Assembly: GCA_049651845.1 (NCBI GenBank)
Contig: JBASCW010000023.1
Location: forward strand, 84,329 to 148,328
DNA length: 64,000 nt
From: RBG-16-66-20 sp049651845
GTDB taxonomy: Bacteria; Pseudomonadota; Gammaproteobacteria; Burkholderiales; SG8-39
Reading direction: 5' to 3'
Made by a program: the position numbers and the translations under genes. The first letter of the stretch is position 1; each line of letters begins with the position of its first letter. The notes beneath the pieces are model-generated. The model was not told the DNA's origin. It saw nothing but the letters and a program-made list of their open reading frames with translations, and did not search any database. This document shows, piece by piece, positions 1 through 8,096 of the stretch.

Positions 1-603
1 GTTCCGGCAAACATGCATGAGGTGGAGCGGAGTTACTCAGTCGGGAAGGCGTTGGGCGTGGCCGGCAGGCCGGGTCCCATGCTCGTTGTCCCGGATCAGG
101 AGAAAGTCCGTGAATTGCGCAAGCGGCTTGGCGACGGACCTTTCGTCGCTGTTCATATCAGTGCGCGCAGGCCGGCGCAACGCTGGCCGCTCGAGCGCTA
201 TGCCGGGCTGATCGCGAAACTCTCGGCAGCGCAGAAGGTCATGCTGCTCTGGTCGCCCGGCGCGAAGGATGATCCGCGCCATCCCGGCGACGACGAGGCC
301 GCGGCCGCGCTGCTGCGCGCTTCGAAGAATTCGAGCGTCTTACCTGTAGAAACGCCGGACCTGAGAACGCTGATTGCGGCGCTGTCGCTGGCCGACCGCG
401 TGGTCTGCCCCGACGGCGGCGCGATGCACCTCGCCGCGGCGCTCGGTAAGCCGGCGGTGGCGCTCTTCGGCGACTCGCCGGTGGCGCGCTGGCGCCCTTG
501 GGGCGTGCCGCACCGGGTGGTGCGGCCCGACTCGCGCGATCTCGCCGATCTAGCGCTCGAGCCCGTTCTCGCCGCCTGCGGCGAGCTGGCCGCCGCGGCC
601 TAG
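1..603 (+). CDS. Glycosyltransferase family 9 (heptosyltransferase-like), 5' truncated by window edge
   Basis: The frame is open to base 1, so only the C-terminal ~200 residues are present; full GT9 proteins run about 340 residues. The hallmark GT9 sugar-nucleotide site is visible as CPDGGAMHLAAALGKP followed by ALFGDS, and VHISARRPAQRWP matches the start of the second Rossmann domain. GT9 enzymes add heptose (or related sugars) to the inner LPS core at the cytoplasmic face of the inner membrane. Which acceptor this one uses cannot be told from the fragment. Its 3' end overlaps the convergent wecA-like gene by 54 bases, so there is no room for a conventional terminator. Confidence 0.85.
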   Translation, partial: VPANMHEVERSYSVGKALGVAGRPGPMLVVPDQEKVRELRKRLGDGPFVAVHISARRPAQRWPLERYAGLIAKLSAAQKVMLLWSPGAKDDPRHPGDDEAAAALLRASKNSSVLPVETPDLRTLIAALSLADRVVCPDGGAMHLAAALGKPAVALFGDSPVARWRPWGVPHRVVRPDSRDLADLALEPVLAACGELAAAA

Positions 604-1629
604 CAGGAGGACGGCGGCGAGCAGCGCGAGGAAAGCGTAGAACATCGCCCAATCGGGCACGCCGAGCTTCCAGGCGCCGACCGCGGCGGCGCCCGAAAGA
701 ACCGTGGCGCCGGTCAGGATCCAGGCCGTGGCGGCTACGGAATAGCCGCGCGCGAGCAGCAGGTGGTGAAAGTGCCCGCGGTCGGCTTCGAACACGCTCG
801 CGCCGCGGCGCAACCTCAGGAACATCACGCGCGCCATGTCGAGCAAGGGCACGGCGAGCAGCCAGACGCAAGCCATCGGCGGCAGCGTGCGGCCTTCGCC
901 CTGCGTGAGGTCGATCGCGAACCAGCACAACGCCATGCCGAGCATCATGCTGCCCGCATCTCCCATGAACACTCGTGCCTGCGTTCGGCCCGGCACGCGC
1001 AGGTTCCACACCAGGAACCCCGCGACCGCGGCCGCGAGCAGCAGCAGCAGTACGCATTGCACGCCCAACCCCTGCGCAGCGGCGCACCAGGCCAGCCACA
1101 GCGAGGCAGCGAGCGCCACGCCGCCGGCCGCGCCGTCCAGCCCGTCGATCATGTTGATGGAATTGATCACGCCGAGAGCGCAGACGACGGAGAACGGGAT
1201 CGCCCAGCCGTGCAGGCCGGCCGCGCCGAGGCCAAGCAGGTTGCCCAGTTGCGCCACCTGAACGCCAGCCCAGGAAGTCATGAACAGCGCCGCGACGAGC
1301 TGCACGGAGAATTTCGAGCGCGGCGAGATGTCCTTCATGTCGTCTGCGGCGCCACCAGCGACGAGCAAGCCGAGCGCCGCGACCAGGGCCAGCGTCGGCC
1401 CGACCACCAGGCCCGAGCCGAGCGCCGCTACGGTGAAGCCCGCGAACATCGCGAGGCCTCCTGTCACCGGCACCGTGCCGTCGTGCTGCTTGCGGCCACC
1501 CGGCAGGTCGGCAAGGCCGATGCGCAGCGCGATGCGCGCGAGCGCGAGCGCGCTGAACGCGCTCAATGCGAACGCGAGCGCGAGAAAAAACGCCAGGCGA
1601 TTGGCACCGAACGGAAGTTGCTCGAGCAT
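550..1629 (-). CDS. wecA: Undecaprenyl-phosphate GlcNAc/HexNAc-1-phosphate transferase (WecA/MraY family)
   Basis: This 359-residue polytopic membrane protein should start O-antigen or related glycan synthesis by moving a sugar-1-phosphate from a UDP-sugar to undecaprenyl phosphate. The family signatures appear in order: DDMKD (residues 96-100, metal-binding), NMIDGLDG (159-166), FMGDAGS (221-227) and the basic HFHH loop (286-289). About ten hydrophobic segments separate these loops. The ATG at 1629-1627 begins MLEQLPFG and gives the normal family length; a much longer upstream frame exists but is antisense to other genes and is rejected. It follows the phosphatase-like gene with only 2 bases between them, so the two are co-transcribed. 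The exact donor (UDP-GlcNAc, UDP-GalNAc or UDP-QuiNAc) is not determinable here. Confidence 0.9.
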   Translation of the reverse strand: MLEQLPFGANRLAFFLALAFALSAFSALALARIALRIGLADLPGGRKQHDGTVPVTGGLAMFAGFTVAALGSGLVVGPTLALVAALGLLVAGGAADDMKDISPRSKFSVQLVAALFMTSWAGVQVAQLGNLLGLGAAGLHGWAIPFSVVCALGVINSINMIDGLDGAAGGVALAASLWLAWCAAAQGLGVQCVLLLLLAAAVAGFLVWNLRVPGRTQARVFMGDAGSMMLGMALCWFAIDLTQGEGRTLPPMACVWLLAVPLLDMARVMFLRLRRGASVFEADRGHFHHLLLARGYSVAATAWILTGATVLSGAAAVGAWKLGVPDWAMFYAFLALLAAVLLLGRGGQLAAGGENGLER

Positions 1630-1631
1630 CG

Positions 1632-2933
1632 TCAAAATGCCTGCACGACGCGCCGGCACAGGTCGGCGAGCGGAATCGGCTCGTCTGCCGGGGTCGAGCG
1701 CGCACCGCTGTCGAGGAAATAGCCGATGCCGTTGTGGTGGCCGTTCTTGATGGCGACGAAGACCACCTGCTGCGCGAAATCGTCGAGCGTGACGCCGCCA
1801 AAGATTGCCAACTGGCCCGGCTTCAGCTCGCGCGGATAGGTGAGGGTGACGAACAGCGTCTCGCCGCGATTGTCCACTTCGAAGAGCGCCAAGCCGTCGG
1901 GGGCGCGACCCGACGCCAAGCGCGCGGCCGTGGCCGCGGCCTGCTCGCGGTCGGCGCAGGCAATCAGGAAATCGCGCGACATCAGCGCTTCGACTCCGGT
2001 GAAGCCGCAGCCGAGCCTCCGGAGAAATCCCGCGTGGTCGCGCAGGCGCCAGTAGAACACGGGCTCGTCCACGGGATCCTGGTGCAATCCTGTCGCGAGC
2101 ATCAGGCGCGGCCGCGGCTCGAGCGCGAGGCAATCGGCGAGCACGCGGTCGTAGAGGCGATAGATCTCCAGGACCGGGTCCACGTTCGCGGGGAGATACC
2201 AGGGGGGATTGCGGTGCGGACCACGATAGGCGGCGGAATTGAAGAGGTAGTGATGCTGGATGTGCGCCGCGCCGTTGAAGAACACGCTCGCGAAGTCCGG
2301 CGTCGTGCGCCGCCAGAGGCGAATGAAGCAGTCGGCGAGGAGCCGGTCGAGGAACACGGCGCGCGGCCAGTGGTTGCGCAGGCCCTTCGACGCCTCGGCC
2401 AGGTAGCGCGGCCAGTTGCGCGGGCGCGAGTACGACAGCAGTCCGGCGGCGAGTTGCAGCGCGGAGCGCGGCGTGATGCGGCCCTCGGCGTTGTCGCCTA
2501 CCGCCTGGCAGATCGCCTGGTATGCGGCGCGCATCAGCGGCGGCGCCTCGACCCCGGTGCGGGTCCAAGGATCGGGCACGAAAAAGGCTGCCTGCGCGAG
2601 CGCGTTGCCGGCGTTCATCGGCGAGAACGCGCCGACGCGCAGGCCGCGCCGTTCGAGCTGCTCCCAGACCTGCACAAGGCCCGCGCGCGGGCCGTCGCCG
2701 AGGCGGAACACCCTGTGTTCGGCGTACGGCTTGCCAGTGTGCACCGTGACCCACTGGATCCAGGGCTCGATCTGTTCGTAGATTTCCTCGGAGCGCGTGC
2801 GCGCGTAGCCGTGCTCGCCGATCAGCTGCGCGAACGCCGGCAGCTGTCCGCGCGCGGCATAGTGCTCGACGAACTCGAAGTTCACTTCGTTGAGCTCGAC
2901 GAGGATCAGCGGCGAAGCCGCGGCAGGCGCCAT
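1632..2933 (-). CDS. Alkaline-phosphatase-superfamily-like protein of polysaccharide loci, function unknown
   Basis: The 433-residue predicted soluble protein begins with a strand-like segment (LILVELNEVNFEFVEHY) and carries FFNGAAHIQHHYLF near residue 225 and ATGLHQDPVDEP near 270. These resemble the metal-site regions of phosphodiesterase/nucleotide-pyrophosphatase-type members of the alkaline phosphatase superfamily. I see no signal peptide or transmembrane segment. It lies directly upstream of the wecA-like gene (2-base gap) and is divergent from rfbB with 37 bases between start codons. A phosphoryl-transfer role on a lipid-linked or nucleotide-linked sugar is inferred only from context and fold resemblance. 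The family assignment itself is tentative. Confidence 0.6.
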   Translation of the reverse strand: MAPAAASPLILVELNEVNFEFVEHYAARGQLPAFAQLIGEHGYARTRSEEIYEQIEPWIQWVTVHTGKPYAEHRVFRLGDGPRAGLVQVWEQLERRGLRVGAFSPMNAGNALAQAAFFVPDPWTRTGVEAPPLMRAAYQAICQAVGDNAEGRITPRSALQLAAGLLSYSRPRNWPRYLAEASKGLRNHWPRAVFLDRLLADCFIRLWRRTTPDFASVFFNGAAHIQHHYLFNSAAYRGPHRNPPWYLPANVDPVLEIYRLYDRVLADCLALEPRPRLMLATGLHQDPVDEPVFYWRLRDHAGFLRRLGCGFTGVEALMSRDFLIACADREQAAATAARLASGRAPDGLALFEVDNRGETLFVTLTYPRELKPGQLAIFGGVTLDDFAQQVVFVAIKNGHHNGIGYFLDSGARSTPADEPIPLADLCRRVVQAF

Positions 2934-2970
2934 GCGCGGGGATTATGCAGCAGGATGCGATAATCGGCGC

Positions 2971-3963
2971 ATGCTCCTCGTCACGGGCGGCGCCGGCTTC
3001 ATCGGCTCCAATTTCGTGCTTTCCACGCTCGCCGCGGCCGGCGAGCCGATCGTCAACCTCGACAAGCTCACTTACGCGGGCAGCAGGGAGAATCTCGCGC
3101 CCGTGAAGGGCGACGCGCGCCATGAGTTCGTGCAGGGCGACATCTGCGACCGCGCGCTCGTGCGCCGGCTGCTCGTCGAGCGCCGGCCGCGCGCGATCGT
3201 GCATTTCGCCGCCGAGAGCCACGTCGACCGTTCCATCGAGGGTCCGTCCGAGTTCATCCAGACCAACGTGGTCGGCACCTTCAGCCTGCTCGAGGAGGCG
3301 CGCTCGTTCTGGGGCGAACTGACAGGCGAAGAGAAGGCGCGCTTCCGTTTCCTGCAGGTCTCCACCGACGAGGTGTACGGCTCCCTCGAGGCGCAAGCGC
3401 CTGCGTTCACCGAAGCGCATCCCTACGAGCCTAACAGCCCGTACGCCGCCTCCAAGGCCGCGGCCGACCACCTCGCGCGCGCCTACCATCGCACCTACGG
3501 GCTGCCGGTGGTGACCACCAATTGCTCGAACAACTACGGCCCGCGCCAGTATCCGGAGAAGCTGATCCCGCTCATGATCGCGCAGGCGCTGGCCGGCAAG
3601 CCGCTGCCGGTCTATGGCGACGGCCAGAACGTGCGCGACTGGCTCTATGTGCTCGATCATTGCGAGGCTGTTCGCCTGGTGCTCGAGAAAGGCCGGGCTG
3701 GGGAGACCTACAACATCGGCGGCGGCGCGGAGATGCGCAATCTCGATCTGGTGAGGCAGCTGTGCGCGCTGCTGGACGAGGCGCGGCCGCGGGCAGGCGG
3801 CCGCTATGCCGACTTGATCGCGATGGTGAAGGACCGACCCGGCCACGACCGGCGCTACGCGATCGACAGCGCGAAGATCGCGCGCGAACTCGGCTGGCGG
3901 CCGATGGAAAGCTTTGAGTCCGGCCTGCGCAAGACCGTAGACTGGTACCTGGGGAAGCGATGA
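2971..3963 (+). CDS. rfbB: dTDP-glucose 4,6-dehydratase
   Basis: This enzyme converts dTDP-glucose to dTDP-4-keto-6-deoxyglucose, the branch point for dTDP-rhamnose and for the amino- and dideoxysugars encoded further on. The 330-residue short-chain dehydrogenase begins with the NAD-binding GGAGFIG (residues 6-12) and has the diagnostic STDEVYG with catalytic T132-D133-E134 and the Y158-x3-K162 pair (SPYAASK). The NCSNNYGPRQ and GDGQNVRDWL segments are typical of RfbB. The frame extends upstream to 2890, but the ATG at 2971 starts exactly at the Rossmann strand and avoids overlap with the divergent gene. The stop codon overlaps the next start (ATGA). First gene of the rhamnose operon. Confidence 0.95.
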   Translation: MLLVTGGAGFIGSNFVLSTLAAAGEPIVNLDKLTYAGSRENLAPVKGDARHEFVQGDICDRALVRRLLVERRPRAIVHFAAESHVDRSIEGPSEFIQTNVVGTFSLLEEARSFWGELTGEEKARFRFLQVSTDEVYGSLEAQAPAFTEAHPYEPNSPYAASKAAADHLARAYHRTYGLPVVTTNCSNNYGPRQYPEKLIPLMIAQALAGKPLPVYGDGQNVRDWLYVLDHCEAVRLVLEKGRAGETYNIGGGAEMRNLDLVRQLCALLDEARPRAGGRYADLIAMVKDRPGHDRRYAIDSAKIARELGWRPMESFESGLRKTVDWYLGKR

Positions 3964-4943
3964 CTCAGAAACACGCACTGATCACCGGCGTCACCGGCCA
4001 GGACGGCGCCTATCTCTCACGCCTGCTGCTCGACAAGGGCTACAAGGTCTTTGGCCTCGTGGCGCGGCGCGGCAGCGACGCGCTCTGGCGGCTGCGCGAG
4101 CTCGGCGCTGAAGGCCACGTCAAGCTGCTGGTCGGCGACGTGACCGACATCTCGTCGCTGATGCGCGCCATCGAGCAGGCCGAGCCCGCCGAGCTCTACA
4201 ACCTCGCCGCGCAGAGCTTCGTGGACAAATCCTGGGACCTGCCCACGGTCACCGTGCAGGTCTCGGGCATGGCCGTGACCAACGTGCTCGAGGCGATCCG
4301 CAATTCCGATCCGAAAATCCGCCTCTACCAGGCGACCTCGAGCGAGGTGTTCGGGCGCGTGCAGGCCGGGGCGCACGACGAATCGACGCCCTTCCATCCG
4401 CGCAGTCCCTACGGCGTCGCCAAGGCCTTCGGCCACTGGCTGACGGTGAACTATCGCGAGAGCCACGGCATGCACTGCTCGAGCGGCATCCTCTTCAACC
4501 ACGAGTCGCCGCTGCGCGGGCCCGAGTTCGTGACGCGCAAGATCGCGATGGGCGTGGCGCGCATCAAGCTCGGGCTGCAGGACAAGCTGCGCCTGGGCAA
4601 CCTGGACGCGAAGCGCGATTGGGGCTTCGCGGGCGATTACGTCGACGCGATGTGGCGCATGCTGCAGCAGGACACCGCCGACGATTACGTGATCGCCACC
4701 GGCCGCAACGCTTCGGTGCACGATTTTTGCCGCATCGCGTTCGCGCACATCGGCATGGACTACACGAAATACGTCGAGGTGGACCCGGCTTTCTTCCGGC
4801 GCGCCGAAATCGAGGCCGTGCTCGGCAATCCGTCGAAGGCGCAGCTCAAGCTCGGCTGGTCGCCGAAGACGAGCCTCGAGCAGCTGGTGACGATGATGGT
4901 CGACGCGGACCTCGCGCGCATGCGCAAGGGCACGGGGGCATGA
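3960..4943 (+). CDS. gmd: GDP-mannose 4,6-dehydratase-like SDR (short form)
   Basis: This 327-residue SDR has the Gmd-type cofactor motif GVTGQDGAYL (10-19), the active-site TSSEVFG (E129) and the Y151-x3-K155 pair in SPYGVAK, plus the FNHESPLRGPEFVTRKI block typical of Gmd. It probably makes GDP-4-keto-6-deoxymannose. It is ~35 residues shorter than the second Gmd in this window (20232-21323) and lacks the RRSSxFNTxRIDHL region after the second strand. It therefore belongs to a different Gmd subgroup, and a different nucleotide or product cannot be excluded. It sits inside the rhamnose operon between rfbB and rfbA with ATGA overlaps on both sides. That is an unusual place for a GDP-sugar enzyme. 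Confidence 0.8.
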   Translation: MTQKHALITGVTGQDGAYLSRLLLDKGYKVFGLVARRGSDALWRLRELGAEGHVKLLVGDVTDISSLMRAIEQAEPAELYNLAAQSFVDKSWDLPTVTVQVSGMAVTNVLEAIRNSDPKIRLYQATSSEVFGRVQAGAHDESTPFHPRSPYGVAKAFGHWLTVNYRESHGMHCSSGILFNHESPLRGPEFVTRKIAMGVARIKLGLQDKLRLGNLDAKRDWGFAGDYVDAMWRMLQQDTADDYVIATGRNASVHDFCRIAFAHIGMDYTKYVEVDPAFFRRAEIEAVLGNPSKAQLKLGWSPKTSLEQLVTMMVDADLARMRKGTGA

Positions 4944-5818
4944 AGGGCATCATCCTCGCCGGCGGCTCCGGCACGCGCCTCTACCCGGCGACGCTCGTCG
5001 TCTCCAAGCAGCTGCTGCCGGTGTACGACAAGCCGATGATCTACCACCCGCTGTCCACGCTGATGATGGCGGGCATCCGCGAGATCCTCGTCATCTCTAC
5101 GCCGCAGGACACGCCGCGCTTCCAGCAGCTGCTCGGTGACGGCAAGCGCTGGGGAATCCGGCTTTCGTACGCGGTGCAGCCCAGGCCGGGCGGCATCGCG
5201 CAGGCGTTTCTCGTGGGCAGGAAGTTCATCGGCAAGGATGCGGTGGCGCTGGTGCTCGGCGACAACATCTTCTACGGGCACGACCTGCGGGGTCTTTTCA
5301 AGAAGGCCGCGGCGCGCAGGAACGGCGCCACCATCTTCGCCTATCCGGTCAACGACCCGCAGAGGTATGGCGTGGTCGAGTTCGATCGCAAGAACAGAAT
5401 CAAGGGCATCGAGGAGAAGCCCTCGAGGCCCCGGTCGCGCTATGCCGTGGTCGGCCTTTACTTCTACGACAACCGCGTCGTCGATATTGCCGCGAAGCTC
5501 AAACCCTCGGCGCGCGGCGAACTCGAGATCACCGACGTCAACAGGCAATACCTCGCCTGGGGCGAGATCGAGGCGCTGCCGATGAGCCGCGGCTACGCCT
5601 GGCTGGACACCGGCACGCACGACTCGCTGCTCGAGGCGGCGCATTTCATCGAGACCATCGAGCGCCGGCAGGGCTTCAAGATCGCCTGCCCCGAAGAGGT
5701 CGCCTGGCGCATGGGCTACATCAGCGCGGCGCAATTGCGCCGGCTCGCAGCGCAGCTGGCGGCGAGCAGCTACGGCGCCTACCTGCAGCGCATCGTCTCG
5801 GAGAAGCCGCTGCCGTGA
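4940..5818 (+). CDS. rfbA: Glucose-1-phosphate thymidylyltransferase
   Basis: RfbA joins dTTP and glucose-1-phosphate to give dTDP-glucose, the first step of every dTDP-deoxysugar made in this region. The 292-residue protein opens with the nucleotidyltransferase signature GGSGTRLYPAT (8-18) and the SKQLLPVYDKPM substrate loop. It also shows GDNIFYG, EEKP and GYAWLDTGTHDSLLEA, all standard in RmlA. Length is normal for the family. The ATG overlaps the stop of the preceding gmd-like gene (ATGA at 4940-4943), and its own stop overlaps the GTG start of rfbC, so translation is coupled along the operon. Confidence 0.96.
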   Translation: MKGIILAGGSGTRLYPATLVVSKQLLPVYDKPMIYHPLSTLMMAGIREILVISTPQDTPRFQQLLGDGKRWGIRLSYAVQPRPGGIAQAFLVGRKFIGKDAVALVLGDNIFYGHDLRGLFKKAAARRNGATIFAYPVNDPQRYGVVEFDRKNRIKGIEEKPSRPRSRYAVVGLYFYDNRVVDIAAKLKPSARGELEITDVNRQYLAWGEIEALPMSRGYAWLDTGTHDSLLEAAHFIETIERRQGFKIACPEEVAWRMGYISAAQLRRLAAQLAASSYGAYLQRIVSEKPLP

Positions 5819-6369
5819 AGGTCGAGCGCGCGTCGATCCCCGACGTGCTGGTGCTGGAGCCCAAGGTCTTCGGCGACGCGCGGGGATTCTTCATGGAGAC
5901 CTGGAATGCGCGCGAGTTTCCCGCGCTCGGCATCGAGGCCCGTTTCGTTCAGGACAACCATTCGCGCTCCTCGAAGAACGTGCTGCGCGGCCTGCACTAC
6001 CAGCTGCGCCAGCCGCAGGGCAAGCTGATCCGTGTGACCGCGGGCGAGATCTGGGACGTGGCGGTGGACCTGCGCCGCAGCTCCCCGAGCTTCGGCCGCT
6101 GGACCGGAATGACGCTCACGGCCGCTACGCCGCGCCAGCTTTGGATCCCCGCGGGCTTCGCGCACGGCTTTCTGGTTCTCTCGGAACACGCCGAGGTACA
6201 GTACAAGGCGACTGATTTTTATGCGCCCGAGCACGAGCGCACGCTGCTGTGGAACGATCCAGCGCTCGGCATCGAGTGGCCGTTGTCCGGAAAACCCGGG
6301 GACGAGCCGGTGCTGAGCGAGAAGGATCGTTGCGGCAAGCCGCTCGCACGGGCTGAAGTCTTCGAATAG
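5815..6369 (+). CDS. rfbC: dTDP-4-dehydrorhamnose 3,5-epimerase
   Basis: The 184-residue cupin-type epimerase inverts C3 and C5 of dTDP-4-keto-6-deoxyglucose on the way to dTDP-L-rhamnose. The catalytic His lies in VLRGLHYQ (H61), and the substrate-binding DNHSRS, VDLRRSSPSFG and IPAGFAHGF segments are all present. The start is a GTG that overlaps the rfbA stop (GTGA, 5815-5818). After its stop the dense operon is broken: a TAAAATC promoter-like element and a small nucleotidyltransferase gene pair intervene before rfbD. Confidence 0.95.
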   Translation: MKVERASIPDVLVLEPKVFGDARGFFMETWNAREFPALGIEARFVQDNHSRSSKNVLRGLHYQLRQPQGKLIRVTAGEIWDVAVDLRRSSPSFGRWTGMTLTAATPRQLWIPAGFAHGFLVLSEHAEVQYKATDFYAPEHERTLLWNDPALGIEWPLSGKPGDEPVLSEKDRCGKPLARAEVFE

Positions 6370-6382
6370 GTTGAAAACGGAG

Positions 6383-6388
6383 TAAAAT
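6383..6388 (+). promoter_or_regulatory. Promoter-like -10 element (TAAAAT)
   Basis: In the 26-base gap between rfbC and the small gene at 6396 the sequence reads GGAGTAAAATCAGC, an AT-rich hexamer in a very GC-rich context, 7 bases before the ATG. The same TAAAATC string recurs at 10824, 17915 and 63188, each time just upstream of a plus-strand gene after a break in an operon. I cannot identify a convincing -35 at normal spacing, so this is a candidate only. Confidence 0.35.
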
Positions 6389-6395
6389 CAGCAAT

Positions 6396-6620
6396 ATGAG
6401 CGATGCGCAGCTGCGTGCCTGGGTGCGGAACTGGCAAGAGCTTGGCCCGCTGCTATCGGCCATCAAGCGGCGCGAGCTCGAAGCGATGACCGATGCCGAC
6501 GTGCGGGCGCATGTAGAGGCTCTGTTCACAGGCTGGAACCCGGCCGATTGGCCGGCCAGAACCGAATCCGGCCTTGTAGAACAGCAACGATGGTTCGCCA
6601 GGGCGCACCGCAAGCCGTAA
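6396..6620 (+). CDS. Small hypothetical protein paired with a nucleotidyltransferase
   Basis: This 74-residue protein is hydrophilic, predicted helical and rich in Trp and Arg (AWVRNWQELGPLL, GWNPADWPA), with no signal peptide. It overlaps the following nucleotidyltransferase by 31 bases, so the two form a coupled pair. Its position first in the pair and small size are like the accessory or antitoxin partner of a nucleotidyltransferase toxin system, but I recognise no antitoxin fold and cannot assign a function. The pair separates rfbC from rfbD. Confidence 0.6.
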   Translation: MSDAQLRAWVRNWQELGPLLSAIKRRELEAMTDADVRAHVEALFTGWNPADWPARTESGLVEQQRWFARAHRKP

Positions 6621-7192
6621 AGCCGGTCTTCGAGGCGGCGCGCGAAGTCCAGGAATTTCTGCGTAGCGCCGGACACGAGTTCTGCATCATCGGCGGTGTT
6701 GCCCTGCAGCGCTGGGGTCAGCCCCGCCTGACCCTCGACGTGGATGTGACGTTGCTCGTGCCGTTGGGCTCGGAGGCCGAGGCCGTCGATGAAGTCCTCG
6801 CGGCCTTTGCGGGGCGATTGCCCGAGGCCAGGGCGTTCGCGTTGAAGAACCGCGTGATCCTCGCGAAAACCGCCCAAGGCGTTGCGATCGACGTATCGCT
6901 CGGCTCGCTCGAATACGAGCGCCGATGCGTAGGGCGTGCGAGCGATTTCGACTTTGGCGCCGGCCTGCGTCTGCGCACGTGTTCGGCGGAGGACCTAATC
7001 GTCCTGAAGGCCTTCGCCGGCCGCGGCCAGGACTGGGTTGATCTCGAGCATGTCATCGTGCGCCAGCGGCCATCGCTGGACTGGAGCCTTATCGAGAGCG
7101 AGCTGGCACCGCTGCTTGAATTGAGCGGTGCGCCCGAAACCGGCATTGCGCTGAAGGCGCTGCGCGACAGTATCGAAAAGCGCGCGTTGTGA
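6590..7192 (+). CDS. Nucleotidyltransferase-fold protein (AbiEii/MNT-like)
   Basis: The 200-residue protein shows a minimal nucleotidyltransferase active site: GGVAL (35-39), an Arg (R46) and the paired acids of LDVDVTLLV (D50, D52), with a third carboxylate in GVAIDVSLG (D101). The later AEDLIVLKAFAGRGQDWVD segment matches the region that follows the core in AbiEii-type and related toxin-antitoxin nucleotidyltransferases. Two ATG codons are possible (6548 and 6590); 6590 gives the shorter overlap and starts closer to the conserved fold. Such enzymes can nucleotidylate tRNA or protein targets, but no target can be deduced. Its insertion into the rhamnose operon suggests a laterally acquired pair. 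Confidence 0.75.
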   Translation: MVRQGAPQAVKPVFEAAREVQEFLRSAGHEFCIIGGVALQRWGQPRLTLDVDVTLLVPLGSEAEAVDEVLAAFAGRLPEARAFALKNRVILAKTAQGVAIDVSLGSLEYERRCVGRASDFDFGAGLRLRTCSAEDLIVLKAFAGRGQDWVDLEHVIVRQRPSLDWSLIESELAPLLELSGAPETGIALKALRDSIEKRAL

Positions 7193-7213
7193 ACCACTCG
7201 CTCTGATCGCCAA

Positions 7214-8065
7214 GTGCGGATCCTGCTCAGCGGCCGCAGAGGCCAGGTCGGCTCGGCGCTCGAGCACGCGCTCGCGCCGCTCGGCGAGTTGCACGCTTAC
7301 GACCGCGCAGGCTTCGATCTATCGGATCTGGATGCGATCGGCTCGAAAATCCGCATCGAGAAGCCGGACGTCATCGTCAACGCGGCGGCCTATACTGCCG
7401 TGGACCGGGCCGAGCAGGAGCTGCAGGCCGCATTTGACGTGAACGCGCGCGCGGTGGCCGCGCTCGCGCGCGCGGCCAAGGCTGCCGATGCGCTACTCGT
7501 GCACTTCTCTACCGACTACGTGTTCGACGGTGAGAGGGCCGCACCCTATGTGGAAAGCGATGCGCCGAACCCGATCAATGTCTACGGCCGCAGCAAGCTC
7601 GAGGGCGAGCGCGCCATTGCCGCGAGCGGCTGCCGGCACCTCATGTTCCGCACGAGCTGGGTCTATGCGCCCGCGGGCCGGAATTTCCTGCACGCGATAC
7701 TCGCAGCGGCGATGACCCGGCCGGAGCTGCGCATCGTGGACGACCAGCATGGCGCCCCGACCTCGAGCCTGGACATCGCTGCGGCCGTCGCGCGGATCCT
7801 CGCCATGCCGGGCCTCGCGGACCAGGGCGGGCTCTACCACCTGACTGCCGGCGGCGAGACTACCTGGCATGGCTTCGCGAAGGCGATCCTCGATGCGAAG
7901 GGGATAACCACACCGGTGCTGGCGATCCCGGGCAGCGCCTATCCTACGGCCGCCCGCCGGCCGAGGAACTCCAGGCTCAGCAACGCGAAGCTGGCCGCGG
8001 CCTTCGGCGTGGTGCTGCCGGACTGGCGCGAGGGCCTCGCCGCGGTGCTGCGCGCGCTCGACTAG
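7214..8065 (+). CDS. rfbD: dTDP-4-dehydrorhamnose reductase
   Basis: RfbD performs the NAD(P)H-dependent reduction that completes dTDP-L-rhamnose. The 283-residue protein carries the modified Rossmann motif GRRGQVGSAL near the N-terminus, NAAAYTAVDRAE, FSTDYVFDG and the catalytic YGRSKLEGE with the expected Tyr and Lys. C-terminal GAPTSSLDIA and ARRPRNSRLSN match RmlD. The start is GTG at 7214, 21 bases after the nucleotidyltransferase stop. With rfbB, rfbA and rfbC upstream, the window encodes a complete rhamnose pathway, only the gene order being interrupted. Confidence 0.95.
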   Translation: MRILLSGRRGQVGSALEHALAPLGELHAYDRAGFDLSDLDAIGSKIRIEKPDVIVNAAAYTAVDRAEQELQAAFDVNARAVAALARAAKAADALLVHFSTDYVFDGERAAPYVESDAPNPINVYGRSKLEGERAIAASGCRHLMFRTSWVYAPAGRNFLHAILAAAMTRPELRIVDDQHGAPTSSLDIAAAVARILAMPGLADQGGLYHLTAGGETTWHGFAKAILDAKGITTPVLAIPGSAYPTAARRPRNSRLSNAKLAAAFGVVLPDWREGLAAVLRALD

Positions 8066-8096
8066 CGCGCCCCGTGCGCTCGTTTAAGATTCGCCG

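Noticed and set aside
550..3978. A single minus-strand open frame of about 1140 codons running from wecA back through the rfbB region
   Set aside because: Its N-terminal two thirds is antisense to rfbB and out of frame with the phosphatase-like gene, has the low-complexity Arg/Ala/Gly composition of GC-rich shadow frames, and only the part from 1629 matches a family.
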